DNA of 64,000 nucleotides from Bathynomus jamesi (taxonomy: Eukaryota; Arthropoda; Malacostraca; Isopoda; Cirolanidae): the NCBI GenBank assembly GCA_023014485.1, contig JAJOZX010008837.1:50001-114000 (forward strand), written 5' to 3'. Every line of letters begins with the position of its first letter. The stretch's first letter is position 1. Both the position numbers and the translations under genes were made by a program. The notes under the pieces are model-generated. The model was not told the DNA's origin. It saw only the letters and a program-made list of their open reading frames with translations, and searched no databases. Of the stretch, positions 45,839 through 57,694 are shown one piece after another.

Positions 45839-47092
45839 TTTTTTTCTGAATTTATTTTTGATTAGCCATTATTTTAATTTTGGGAGGCCGTTCTTTTTCT
45901 AAATTACCTTTGTCACTCACAGATACTCAGATACGGTCGAAGTTCTTGTTGATCGATGGTAGCGTGACATACAGAGCAAATAAGCAATAGCCTAGTCTGC
46001 AAAAAGCCTTAATGCTGCATATCTCTGGAATTTAGTCTTAACAATCGGACAACTCCTTTGATAAAGACGAAATGTAGGGGAGAAATAGACAAAATACCGT
46101 ATTCAGTAACTGTGTTAGGGAGAGAAATAACAAAATAGTGCAAATAATGCAATTACTCCCCATACTCGTCATTACATTACATGTGGAAAATATGAGCCAC
46201 TTGGGCCTATTGAGGTCATCCAAGTCGTCTTGATTCAATGACTCTTCATGGTTGAAGAATATCAAACAGAACGACCAATGAATCTTATACTTTGAATCAA
46301 CCAACTAATAAATCCTGGCATAGCCTAACTAGCTGACAGTTAGGCCTAGCTTATTAATAAAGTTTTATATCCTAATGAGGGCTATTCTTATGGGCAAATT
46401 TAGCCTACTGGTTCTAGCCTAAGTAACTTGATTGTAAAGGCTGTTATTAATACTTGTGTGGACTGTTAATAGCTAAATCTGGCGTTTGACTGCTATAACA
46501 CCCTCCTATTGTACGGTACCATTACCGTAGTTTTCTTGTAGCCTACCCTGATTGTTGTACTATATTTTTTAAATCGAGATTATAGCCTAGGTCTGTTAGG
46601 CTAGTCCTCAAATGGGTTAGCATAACTACTTAGCTTAGTTATAGGATTTGGGCTAGGCCTACTTGAATGCGTAGCCTAGTTTCCAGTAGGGCTTAAATTA
46701 GGCCCTATGTGCCAAGCTTAACCAAGCCTAAATTTGGGCTTCATTTCTTCCTGTGATTGGTTATGGCTGACATTAAAGTGATTTCCTACCAGACCTTAGA
46801 ATGCCTGATTAAATCAAGTTTTAATGCCATTTGGTGTTGGTGTAGGCTAGGCTTACTTAGTAATTTGCATGTAGGGTAGGGTAATTATACAGTAAAATAC
46901 ATGACCCAAGAGTCTAATCAAATCTATACTTTTCTTGGGTTATTATTGAATGTTTCACCAACAGTGACCTTCACATTCAATAATTATCAAGTTTAGTATG
47001 TATATATTATCATGGGGTGGGGGGGTCGAAGCCACCCTGGCTAGCAAACAATCAGAGAATACAGGTTAAGGTTTACCAGGTGGTTAATATTA
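45839..47092. other. Noncoding, rich in TAGGCCTA-type words
   Basis: 46330-46880 has an exceptional density of TAGCCTA, TAGGCCT and GGCTAG words without a tandem period. No gene was recognised. Confidence 0.5.
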
Positions 47093-47704
47093 AATAAGAA
47101 ATAACTGTTTATATATGTGAGTCTTCCTGGCTTCCTGCCCTGTGGCATCTGCAGTCTGAAACAAAATCTGCTACCATGAGTCAGTAGTTGGTTAGAGCGC
47201 TTAAAAGGAGGGTGTGTGTTTGCAGTACGTATAAATCTCTGAAATGGAATAATGCACATTCAGAGATGAATGAATTGATTAAAACAGCTTTTGGAAATGA
47301 TGCTCTCGGTGTAGCTAACACTTACAAATTGCACAAAAACTTTAAAAATAGAGAAATATTTGCTCATACCAGAATTTGAATATGTTGGACATTTTCATCT
47401 GTATGAGAAGTGGAAGGGTGGCCACTGCGTTCCTTGTCTTCAAGTGATGTTTCTACATTTTTAAATTTTTTGTATCATTTGTAAATGTTAGCTACACTGA
47501 GAGCATCATTTCCAAAAGCTGTTTTAATCATTTTGTTCATCTCTGAATACGTGTTATTCCATTTTGGAGATTTATACATATGGCAAAAATACACTCCTTT
47601 TAAGGACTCTAACCAACTACTGACTCATGGTAGCAGATTTTGCTTCAAACTGCAGAAGTCAGAGGGCAGGAAGACTCGCATATGTAAATAGTCATTTCTT
47701 ATTT
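47093..47704. mobile_element. Foldback made of two mariner N-terminal regions
   Basis: The arms of about 245 bp (47093-47330 and 47460-47704) are diverged inverted copies. The right arm on the minus strand reads SEMNKMIKTAFGNDALSVAN-like, IYK, stop, YKKFKNVETSLEDKERSGHP. The left arm on the plus strand reads MNELIKTAFGNDALGVANTY, KLHKNFKNRE. This is the helix-turn-helix and RSGHP/RxGRP linker of mariner transposases. No catalytic domain is present. Confidence 0.75.
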
Positions 47705-47991
47705 GCATTCATTTGTCTATAGCAATAAAATTATCAATACTTTTTGATCACTCCTCGTGTGTGTGTGTCCTGTATAGAGGGTATAATATAGTACTCCTGG
47801 ATCAGCCAAGGTTGTCTGTCTTACCTTTCTATGACCATAGAGTGTGCCAACAATTTCTTCATCGCTTACGGAATCCAGGAAGATTCCTTTAACCCTTATT
47901 TCTACCTTGTTGAGAATGGATTAACTGAGAGTCAACGTTAAATTTTAGGTACTTTAATTAAATTTAGGCAAGTGGATTACAAGCAAATATT
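47705..47991. other. Noncoding, nothing recognised
   Basis: Short unclassified stretch between two foldback elements. Confidence 0.5.
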
Positions 47992-48855
47992 GGTACTTAT
48001 GTATTAACGGGGCGCCACCATATATTGATGATTGGTTAGGTTAAGTTGTAATATTTTCGTTAGTTGAAAATTTCTAATACATCATATTTTTTAAATAGCA
48101 ATATTTTTAAAAATATTTATAATGATTTATATTTCAAATAATTATAATGATTAATACATGTTACACATTAGAAACATTTGTTTCTGGAGGCCAAAAATTT
48201 TTAATTGCATTAAGAATGGAATTGAGTGGATTGTGATCATGTACCGACTGTTGCCACATAAATTCAGCAAGATATGACTCTAGGTGATGGCGTGCAGTGC
48301 CTTGATGCTTTTTATTTCTCTACTTAGCTGATCCCCAGAGCCTTTTGATCTCTTGTGTGTGAGTACTAGTTTCCGGGTTGACGAAATTGTACTTGTGGTT
48401 AACTTTAAAGTGTTGAAATCCTGACTCTGCTAGATGTTCCGATATGTATGATGGCCATGAGTATGAGTAAAAATATTTAAAAAAATATTGCTATTTAAAA
48501 AATATGAGGTGTTGCATGGAAGAAGGGCGACCTAGCCAAAATCAAATCTTTGAGAAAAATGTATTTTAAGTTGGAGAGATATTTATTGACAATTAGGTAG
48601 AAGAAGGGCGACCTAGCCATTTTTGGCGAAAATGAATTATTGCTGTTTTCAGTAGCTTAATATATTATATTAAGCTACTGAAAATCAGCAATAATTCATT
48701 TTTGCTGAAAATGGTTAGGTTGCCCTTCTTCCACGCAACGCCTCATATGATGTATTAGAAATTTTCAATTAATGAAAATATTATAACAACTTAACCTAAC
48801 CAATTATAAATTATCAATATGTGGTAGCCCCCCCCCCTGTTAATACGTAAGCACC
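47992..48855. mobile_element. hAT-type foldback element, target duplication CAAATATT
   Basis: CAAATATT occurs at 47984-47991 and 48856-48863. The ends GGTACTTATGTATTAACGGG and CTGTTAATACGTAAGCACC are inverts. Next inside come GATTGGTTAGGTTAAGTTGT, AATATTTTCGTTAGTTGAAA and CTAATACATCATATT, repeated inverted at the right. The 48505-48745 MITE interrupts the right arm. There is no ORF. Confidence 0.85.
48505..48745. mobile_element. Nested MITE with TGAGG ends and TA target
   Basis: TGAGGTGTTGCATGGAAGAA...GGGCGACCTAGCC pairs with GGTTAGGTTGCCCTTCTTCC...ACGCAACGCCTCA. An inner CAGTAGCTTAATATATTATA hairpin forms the centre. The left arm of the enclosing foldback supplies the unoccupied site AAAAAATATGATGT. 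Compared with it, TA (or ATAT) is duplicated. The ends resemble the GAGGTC MITEs at 5.65 and 27.7 kb. Confidence 0.85.
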
Positions 48856-48863
48856 CAAATATT

Positions 48864-49613
48864 TCTTCACAGAACAGGATCTTCTTATAAAAGTATTTCT
48901 TCTACACAAGTTTATAAAGGTTATAATAAAGTAATTCTTAAGTCTATAATTGATATTTAAAGTCGTGTTAAAGTAAATAAAATTTGAGTCTAGATACTGG
49001 CATTTCCTTCAGTCAGATCCTTAATCCCGATATTCCAATATGAAGCCAATTCCCTATGGGGTGAATTGCTCCCTCTCACCTAGGGTAAAAGAGCCTTTTC
49101 TAAGGCACTTACTAGCCCATTCTAAGGTCTCAAGCACAAGCTAATGACATACAGGGCAACTCTCACCCTGTTACCCACAAAGACTTGTGCAAGAGAGACA
49201 CTGAGAAGATCTACTGAATAATTTTGCCCACTGAGGTTTATTCTTTAATGTTTCCTGATATGCTCTATTCTAGTACTGTATCTGATTTTCAAATCCTGGA
49301 CACCACCTTATATACAAAGGAATCCACTCTCACATGAGTCAGCCAGGCATGACCATGAGACAAAGAGAGTGTGAAGTTCTCAAAGTCAAGGCCTCTTGTC
49401 CAAGCTTGCTGAGTTGCCATGCGGGGTTCCTAAGCGGATGCAAAGACACACTAAGGCTGGTTGAAGGGCAAACATGAGAACAGTGAGTGTGATATATCAC
49501 ATTTCTTGTGTCTGGTCTGTCTGAGTGCTTGAGATTAAGGGGGTGACTACTCGGGTATCATATTTGGTGTATGAGTGCTTGACAATGATGGGTGACTGCT
49601 CATAACATATATA
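48864..49613. other. Noncoding, nothing recognised
   Basis: No gene or element ends recognised. GAGTGCTTGA...GGTGACT motifs are duplicated near 49524-49546 and 49572-49596. Confidence 0.45.
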
Positions 49614-52600
49614 TTAGTGTGGACCAAAAAAAATGAAGGTTTAAAAATCTTTGTTCCACATGAGTAATGTTATTCCTTTTGCTTACCTTAATCAAATTAC
49701 AAAATTTGAAACCTCTACGTCAAGTTTTAGGGGTCCCGAGAAAATTGCACTTTTCCTTTTAATGCTGAAAAAATTAGTTTTTCCTCATTTTCATAAGTCT
49801 GCTTTATTTTTTGTTGGAAATTCTTTACGATTCTTGAAAACTGTTTTGAGCAGGTATTGTTTGTCCTCTTCTTTAGTTGTCACTGCTTGATTAAATTTTT
49901 CAATCAATGCAACACCCCGCTCAGCTGTGTCATTTGTCACTCTAAGGGCACGAACTCTAGCACAGCCTCTTTGGTACTCAGGATCTATTCCCCATGTTGA
50001 TGCAGAATTTTCAGTGAAGAGAGAATTGAGATGTAGAGCATCAAAAAGAGATTTAGTCCTTTAAGTAACAAAATCAGAAATCCTTTTTTCTTTAAAAGAA
50101 GCTAGGGTTACCTTTGCTTCTAAACGTTTCAGTCCCTTATTTCTTGGAGGCATTTTGATATTATTTCGCATTTGCTCCTTTTCTTCAAGGGATATGCTTT
50201 TGTCAAAGAAGCTTAATCCAACAAGTGTTTCTGAGAGGTACCACAGATGTCGTTTAATGGCATTTTGGGCTTGCTTGATAACACTTGATATCAAAGAATT
50301 TTCCTCCATTATTGCAAGATCTTGCAAAAATTTAAGATCAACATTTGGGGCTTCCTCTGGTTGAGAAGCTTTTGCCCAAGATTTTGCGTATACCAATGCA
50401 ACAAATAAACAAATTTCTGTTATTGCATCAAGTTCTTTTTAGTCATCTTAAATTGATTTTGGAGAAGAAAAAGCTTAAATGCATAAATTCCTTTTGCCAT
50501 CCATCTTGCATGATGGTACGCTCCAGGTCTCTTCAAGGGAGTATTAGAAATGCTTTCTTCTCCAAAAAACAAGAGAACAAGTTGAAAAAATTCTTTATAA
50601 TCATCTCTTGGCTGTTTAGAGTTGAGTGCCTCCTTCATGATTAAGACTGTTTGATTTTTTTAAATCTTGAACTCTTTCAATTATTCTGCAGCTTTGGGAA
50701 TCAACAGCAGTTGTGATTTGAGAATGATCCATAAAATCCCATTGAGTTTTGAATCTTTTGAAGATTGGAATATCAGGTTCAGAGGAATGGCCCATAGAAG
50801 TCCGGAAGACTTGAGATAGGACAATCTCATAAATATGGTGTCTGCAGGCTAAATATAAAAGCTCTTTTCCAAGTTCTTGTTCAATTTTAGTGCAAGCTCC
50901 AGCATGGATTCCGGTATTGGATGCTGTTGTGTCAAATGATAGCCCAATAATTCTCTGGGTCATATCATGTTCTTGCAGGAGAGAAATGCAAACATGAGCC
51001 ATCTCCGTACCCGTGCCAGCAGTGACTTTAGGAATTCCTAGCAATTTCTCTTCACCATTCCCACTGACTAACACTGCAATCCTTTCCGTTCTTCCTTCGC
51101 CTGCAAGAAAAAGATATAATTTATATATATTTATTTTTAATATTTTATTTTATATATATTATATTATATATATTTAATATTTTATTTTATATTTAATATA
51201 TATATATATATATTATAATTTATATATATATAATATATAATTTTAAATTAAACTTGAGTTATTTTAAATTAAACTTGATTTATTTTAAATTAAACTTATT
51301 AAACTTGATTTATTTTAAATTAAACTTGATTTATTTTAATTTGAAGGTAAAATGGTGTAGATTGTGAAAACTAGCTTCAGACAGTGAAATGTAACCTAAT
51401 TTAATTAAATAGAAATTTAGCTATCAAAATGTTTAATTAAAACCAACCAGATAATAACACATTGCCTAGGTGTGAAAACCAGACCCACAACTAAGTTTTT
51501 CACCTGAGAGATAAAATATAAATATGCTAAATTAATCAGACAAAAAAACTAACCTGATATCTCTGGGAGCATTTTTCCATCCCAATGAAGAACTAAAGGC
51601 TCTCCAGGACAAAATGCTTGCTCTTGATATTCTGTTGCTATTTCTTTGCGTAACTTTTGACGAGTTCGAAGCATAGTAGATTTTGACACTGTAATGTTTT
51701 CCAAATTATGGCCCAAAGACTGAGCAACAACAGCATAAGACATAGCTGCATCTCGATTGGAAAGATTCATTCTATCATAGGCTGCTACAACATTTTTGTC
51801 AATAGGCTTTGACTTTTTAGGAGCCAACATTTTCTTTTTAAATTGCTCTTCAGAGGGACCTTGAAAATTCATTTCAAGGTTGTCGTCATTAGTTGATGAT
51901 GGTGATGATGATGTGAAATCATCTCTATTGGCAGGCAAGAATGATCTTTTAGATCGCTTCTGCTCTTTGAGGGCTCTTTCACACTCTAATTCTTCACGAT
52001 GAAGCCTTCTTTTCTCTCTTTTTGCAAGAATTTGGTCTACTGTACCCATGCTACTTTGTGTAGGATCTTCTTGCTGGCTTAAGTAGAAAAGCTTGTCTTC
52101 ATTTAACATCATCAAAAGGGCATTAGAGTGACCAATATCAAGAATTTCAGCCTTAATTTCATCTTTAAACATAGCTTCTTCAATACGGCATTTTTCCTCG
52201 GGCCTTTTTCTGTTTTTCATCAATTTATCATAACAGCTTATTAGAGTCAATCTTTCGGATGGCACTGTCTCTACGCATTGTGGGAATCCTGGCTTTCTCC
52301 CAGTAGGTCATCACTTCATCTAAGCAAAGATTAATGGATCTTCTTCGTCTCAATTTTTCCTCTTTTTGATGGAAGAAATATTTTTGCAAAACTTGCAGTT
52401 TGTAGGTAAGCGGCAACAAAGTATATCTTTATATAAATGGCCAATGAGCCAAACTTTAGTTTTAGAATGAGTAGCCATTTTTAGTTTAAAAAATTAAATT
52501 TCTGAAATAGTAAAATAAACCAGTTAAATTAGGAGATAAAAAGGATAACTAAAAGGTTCAAGCCAATTAGGCAAAGCCTTTAATTTAGAGTTGACCAATT

Positions 52601-52943
52601 AAGGATAATATATTTTATCCAAAATTTTTGTTTTCCTTAATAATTTTCTCTGAAATAATGATCTAAGATTGTTTTTGTACTCTATTAACACCAAAAATTT
52701 CTTAAATAAGAAGAAATTTTTTCATAAGTTGCAACTCAAGAGTTGAGTTGATCATTGATGTTCTAAGCGCACCTATTCATTGGAAAAGTTTTATAAGTCA
52801 TTAAATCTCGGGACCCCTAAATATTCTCATATTTGACCAAAATTTTGCTGGCATGTCTATCTGGTCCAAAGGAACAAGGGCATTAATGTGGAACAAGGAT
52901 TTCTTCAACTTTATAATTTACCACCCATTTTGGTCCACACTAA
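49614..52943 (-). mobile_element. TIR transposon with a divergent hAT-like transposase
   Basis: The ends TTAGTGTGGACCAAAA and TTTTGGTCCACACTAA are inverted repeats. Their similarity continues through AAATCTTTGTTCCACAT / ATGTGGAACAAGGATTT for about 65 bp. Both sides are embedded in TATATA, so a TA-containing duplication is likely but cannot be sized. The element is 3.33 kb and carries one split gene. Confidence 0.8.
49791..52478 (-). CDS. Divergent hAT-like transposase, one intron, several frameshifts
   Basis: The ATG at 52478 gives MATHSKTKVWLIGHLYKDIL, then after a shift LRRRRSINLCLDEVMTYWEK with ARIPT. The next exon part has MNLSNRDAAMSYAVVAQSLG, TRQKLRKEIATEY and VLHWDGKMLPEIS (candidate first Asp). 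The intron 51101-51553 has a GTTAGT donor, a TTGCAG acceptor and phase 1. Then come RIAVLVSGNGEEKLLGIPKV, IGLSFDTTASNTGIHAGACT and LLYLACRHHIYEIVL. D-x-x-x-x-N followed by C-x-x-H is the order seen in hAT transposases. The C-terminus has RVTNDTAERGVALIEKFN, alignable with VTNCSAERSFSQLKYIKN of the 16-kb hAT, with Glu in the same place. It ends at the TGA at 49791. Frameshifts near 50.40, 50.64 and 52.25 kb and a stop near 50.06 kb break it. The repeated family is known from arthropod and cnidarian genomes as uncharacterised proteins. The hAT link is my inference. Confidence 0.7.
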
Positions 52944-54092
52944 TATATATATATATATATATTATGTATGTTTGTAGCCCATTGAACCAAAACATAAGAA
53001 AACTTTGTTTCATAACTTTGTTTCAGTTCATTTGTGCAAGATATGAAGGTCATATTTGAATAGAACACCCCAAAATACATTAGAAAAATGTATTTTGGAT
53101 ATTAATTTTAGTGTTGGTGAAACATTGAATAATTATCTACTTTAGTGCGTTTTATTCAAATTTGACCTTGTTTCTTGTGCAAAATTACCAAAACTTAACC
53201 AACCTAAATTAAGTTTGCATAAGGTCAGATTTGGTTAATCATAAAGTTTTTGGTTGGATTCTATTTAGGTTAGGTTATAGTTGGATCAAAGTTGAAGTAA
53301 AATTTTTTAATATGGCTTCTTAATTTACTCTTCTTCATTGACTAATTGTTCTAATCCTTGTGGATGTGGCATCTCAATTAAAATCTAAGATAAAAATAAA
53401 AAAATTAAAAATCCTTACCTAATATAACCTAACCTAAATTGAATCAGACCATAAATTGCACGATTACCAAGATTTGACAAAACACACTTAAATTATACCA
53501 GAAAAGTATAGATTTGACTAGTATCTTGGGTTGTATATTTCATATGCTGCATATTAACTGAACTGTCTCTAAACTGCATCTAACATCTTGAATTTCACAG
53601 TATATATAATGATATAACCCAAGATCATATAACCTAAAGTCTGGACTATCAGCTGGTTTGGAATCCAAATATGCTTATTTCATACATTTAAGTCACAAAT
53701 TGTACCAGAAACATGTTATTCAAACATTATTCATATTATGCATTAAAGCAAGGAGTTTGGCAAAAGTTCAGATTGAATACTCGCAAAAATTGAAAAAAAA
53801 TAATGGTCTGGACTAGTCAAGCTGCATCAATGACACATTAAAACCTTTCTTCCTACTTAAGCTATTAATGTATCTCTTGAGCATTGAGAAATATATATAC
53901 AGTATGTATATGAAGGAGCATAATTTATTAAATTAACCTAATCCTATTTATCAAAGTATAAAAGGTTGAGATGTTTGAATTAGAGAAAGAGTACATCAGT
54001 ACTTAAGTACGTGTATTTGTTGTACTCATACTTGAGGTAATCTGAAATTGCTGTAATCATACTCATACTCGAGGGAATCTGAAATTGCTGTA
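52944..54092. other. AT-rich noncoding stretch
   Basis: An (AT)n block lies at 52943-52966. Scattered CCTAACCTAA and TTAGGTTAGGTTA words occur near 53270 and 53430. No gene recognised. Confidence 0.5.
54020..54092. repeat. Local repeat of TACTCATACTTGAGGTAATC, pre-insertion site of Tigger
   Basis: TACTCATACTTGAGGTAATC...TGAAATTGCTGTAATCA occurs at 54024 and 54061, and again at 58283-58320. The Tigger element interrupts one unit after TGAAATTGCTG. Confidence 0.7.
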
Positions 54093-54639
54093 CAGTGGGT
54101 CATCATTGTTTGCGATTAATTGGGAATGAGAAAAATGTCATGAATTGCGAATAATGAGATCTATTTTCAATGCAAAATGGCTAATTGGTTCCAAAAGCTC
54201 AAGGATGGCAGTATAAAAGATCATGCTTATCACAACTAATGGAACACTATAACAATATTATTGATGCACTCGAAACAATGAAAACTATGATTTGGCGGGC
54301 CGCAGGGCCCCCAATTACTGTCTGTTCAGTTATTTGGTCAATAAAACTATAGAAATGAATGCAGTCATGAAAATCTTAGGCTTCAAATCTGAGCTCATTG
54401 TATTAAGATTTGTGAAGCTTTAGATTTTCATGGCTGCGTTCTTTTCTGTAGTTTTATTGAATGAATAATTGGTTTGCCAGTAACTGGAAGGCCGCAGGCA
54501 CCCTAATTACTGAGGCCCAAGGTGAGAGGAATAGGAATGATATCCAGATAAAGGGCTACTGATGTTCAAAATAAAATACGCCGTAGGCCCACAATTCAGC
54601 CGAAGCACCGCAGATCTAGCAAAATTGGTGCGTAGCACC

Positions 54640-55075
54640 GACCTTTTGCTAGTGAGATCTATTTTCAATGTAAAATGGCTAATTGGTTCCAAAAGCTCAA
54701 GGATGGCAGTATAAAATATCCTTAAAACAGTTTCTAGCCTTCTCTTTAATAAAAGCAGAACTTAGTCTCCCAACTTCTCTTTCTCATGAATCCAGGTCAC
54801 AAGATTTTTCTCCATTTGTACTAGAATGTTGTCATGAGTTCTTAGTTTTCACATCACCTGAAGTATTCGTAGCTGCTGATTTATACCGCTCTTTATTTTT
54901 CAAAATGCTGGCTACAGTTGATCATGATAAGTTAAACTCCTGGGCAATTTCACTGGTGCATGCTCCTTCCTCACTATGTTCAGTAACTTTTAACTTTTGT
55001 TTGTAAATCAGAAAATATTCTTGATCTTTTACAACTTGACTTATCATCATTGCTAGATTTTCTTTTAGGAGTCAT
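54640..55075 (-). pseudogene. Tigger/pogo transposase, N-terminal helix-turn-helix remnant
   Basis: The ATG at 55075 gives MTPKRKSSNDDKSSCKRSRI, FSDLQTK, then KLKVTEHSEEGACTSEIAQE. FNLS, a stop, STVASILKNKERYKSAATN follow. This is the psq/CENP-B-type DNA-binding domain that starts Tigger and jerky-like proteins (S-x-I-A-x-x-x-x-x-S-x-x-T-V-x-x-I-L-K-x-K). Three or more stops follow, and no DDE domain is recognised downstream. Confidence 0.75.
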
Positions 55076-56118
55076 GATTATTATTATTACCCTGAAATAA
55101 AGATAATATTGAACAATTTTGTAAAACACTGCCCATAATATACTAAAGCAATATGTATTATTAAATAATGATTTGCATCAAACACTAATAAAACCATAAT
55201 CTTACTGTAATATTACATAGTGATATTTTACATAAAGAAAACTTTTTACTGTATGTAATATAAAGTAATAATATTTTATAAATAACACTAAATATAGTAC
55301 ACTGGCAATGAAGAGTATGAAATGACATAACCTCACTTGGTGAAAGACGCAGCATGACTGAACCTGCATTGACCTGTGTAGGCAGTATTGCAGATGCCAC
55401 ATTGTGGGAAAACTAGAAAACCCACTTGGATTTAACTCTGGAAACAGTTCTTCCTATGGTAGGAATCTAATCGTACTGGTTGGCCACTGTAAAGGCAGAT
55501 TGAGCAGACTGATAGGCAGGAGTTGAAGCTGTTCTCAATCTTTTTCTAAGCAGCACACTAGACATCAAGCAAGCAAGGACCATTCACAAAAATGTCAAGC
55601 AGGAAGGGCAAGACCACCACAGTGCATTCAAGTGATGGAAAGCAAACCGTATATGCTGGAATGTTAAGGAGTGGGTGCAAGAAAAAAGGTGCTCAGGCAG
55701 AAAAGGAAGAGAAAGGACTCCAGGATGAACAAGAATAAACAGGAAGAAGCCCAGAACAGGCTACTGAAAATTAATGCAAAAATTTTCCCTTGACTTGAAA
55801 ATATCACCAAATTTAGTAAACTTTATTCCAGTGTATGACTTTTTATCCAGCCTTATTCCCTGTGATGATCAAATGTGGAACTGATCTCCCCATTATGTAC
55901 CATGACTGATGCAGTATTTAATGATTTATAGAAAGCAAACTAGAAATTTAAGTTTTTCAGTTTTATTTACAACTTGATTTAACAGAACAACTTGAAACCT
56001 CCCATTTCTAGACTTGAACAAAAAACCTGAACAGTAATTATTTAAAATTTATTCTGGAGGTTCTAGACAAGAGATTTTAATCTGAAATGATGATGGGGTT
56101 AGTAAGGTTAGTTATGAT

Positions 56119-56937
56119 TAGTGTTGAAAAATAATTGAAACTTTACAAACTGGTTTTTAATCGATCTGTTTTTTGAAAACCAGTTTTAACCAGTTATGAC
56201 TGAAAAGTGTAGTAATTTTTAAAAGCCACAATTGAAAGGTACTGACTTTAACTCTTAACAAGCATAGCTTATTGCCTATTTTTTGGTCAAAAGAATGCAA
56301 AAATGCAGCATCATATGTATGCATATGAATAAGCAAATGACAACTTTGACATATTTTATTTTAGCCAAAATAATACATTATTCAAACAATTTAGATTTGA
56401 AATAATTTTTTAAAATAAAACATCTATACTTAGAAAGAAATAAACTTTTTTGTAAAAAAATTATAAAGAATAAAAATAAAATTTCTCTCTATTTTGGAAA
56501 AAACATTGAAATAAAATTTTTTAATAAAAAAAAACTTTACCTAGAAAACAGAAAATTGACTCTTCGTGTAAGAAAAAATATATAAATTAATTTAGATTTT
56601 ATCCCTATTTTGGAAATGACATCTTAAGAAACAAAGGGCATTAAGGGTCTTATACTGTGAATAGGGCTTTAGTCGACTGACTCTACACTACAGCCTACAT
56701 GATGAGACAAACTGAAGATCGAGTTGCCAGATAGGCAAAAATTATACTGAAGAGCAGTTGCCAGTTTGTCATAATTTAACTTAATAGGTAATGTATTCAA
56801 AGTTATTTTTTGTGTGTTGTAGCGCGTAGCTGCACATTCGCGCAAATTTGAGCCAAATAAAAATCAATCGATAAAACCAGTTTTTTCTTTCAGTTTTCTA
56901 TTTTTAGGGGAATTTTACAAACTGGTTTTCAATACTA
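56119..56937. mobile_element. hAT-type MITE, target duplication GTTATGAT
   Basis: GTTATGAT occurs at 56111-56118 and 56938-56945. The ends TAGTGTTGAAAA and TTTTCAATACTA are inverts, with CTGGTTTT/AAAACCAGT blocks repeated near both ends. No ORF. It is inserted in the Tigger element, so it is younger. Confidence 0.8.
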
Positions 56938-57694
56938 GTTATGATAATGAGCATATAAAGATGATTTATGCACAAAACACTAATTCTAAATAATTAACTA
57001 AAACTTTGGAGGGTCTTAACTTCATAGATTTCAACTGTATTATATTCACTGGAGTTGTTGTTCTTTGTTTATTTCCCAATTTATCTGGACAAGACAATGT
57101 GGATAGCACTTGATGAATTCACGTGCAATAGCTTAATTAAAGGTTTATAAGCCAAAGCACACTGGCAATGCTTCAAGAAATTTGGACTCTTGCACAACAC
57201 TGGATTGTCTGCTAGAAGGAGCACTTAAGTTCGGGATCCTTAGTGCTAAACTTCGAAACATACCTTCTGGCTTCAGTAATGGACTATGATCTTGCCTTTT
57301 CTTTAGTTCAACAGGGACTATCAGGGCTAAATACTGGACTAGGTTTTAACACTAGTCCAGAACTGTTTCTAGCATGATGCCCTATTACAATGATTTAAGC
57401 ACTTTTGCATGAATTACAGTATCTGCATATGCTTGACTAGATTGACATAATTAGACTTAACTAGAGGCTGCAAAAGCTGAGTGGTTGGAAAGAAAAAAAA
57501 CATGAATTTAAAAATAAAAAGATTGTAAGGTTTTGCTGATTCTCATTTCTCAAATGTGACAAAATCATGAATTTGCGGAGTCAGTTGTGAATTTACCGAA
57601 ACATGTTAGTAAAATGGGTCATCACAAATTTGCGAAATCCCGAGCAGAGAGCCTCCTGAACAATGAGGGCCCACTGTAATTGTACTCATACTCG

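Larger units (their letters stand above)
54093..57676 (-). mobile_element. Tigger/pogo-like transposon, decayed
   Basis: The ends CAGTGGGTCATCATTGTTTG and CAATGAGGGCCCACTG are inverts, and TA stands on both sides. Interior TGGCTAATTGGTTCC resembles Tigger subterminal sequence. A 65-bp direct repeat (CTATTTTCAATGCAAAATGG...GGATGGCAGTATAAAA) lies at 54169 and 54655. A hAT MITE is nested at 56119-56937. The transposase is only partly present. Confidence 0.75.

Noticed and set aside
45839..47040. A CpG-island-like or genic region suggested by TAGGCCTA-rich sequence
   Set aside because: The words are frequent but CpG is not enriched, and no exon or splice-bounded frame was seen.
54683..55006. Plus-strand open frame of 107 residues
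   Set aside because: The minus strand of the same segment reads as the Tigger/pogo DNA-binding domain, which explains the sequence better.
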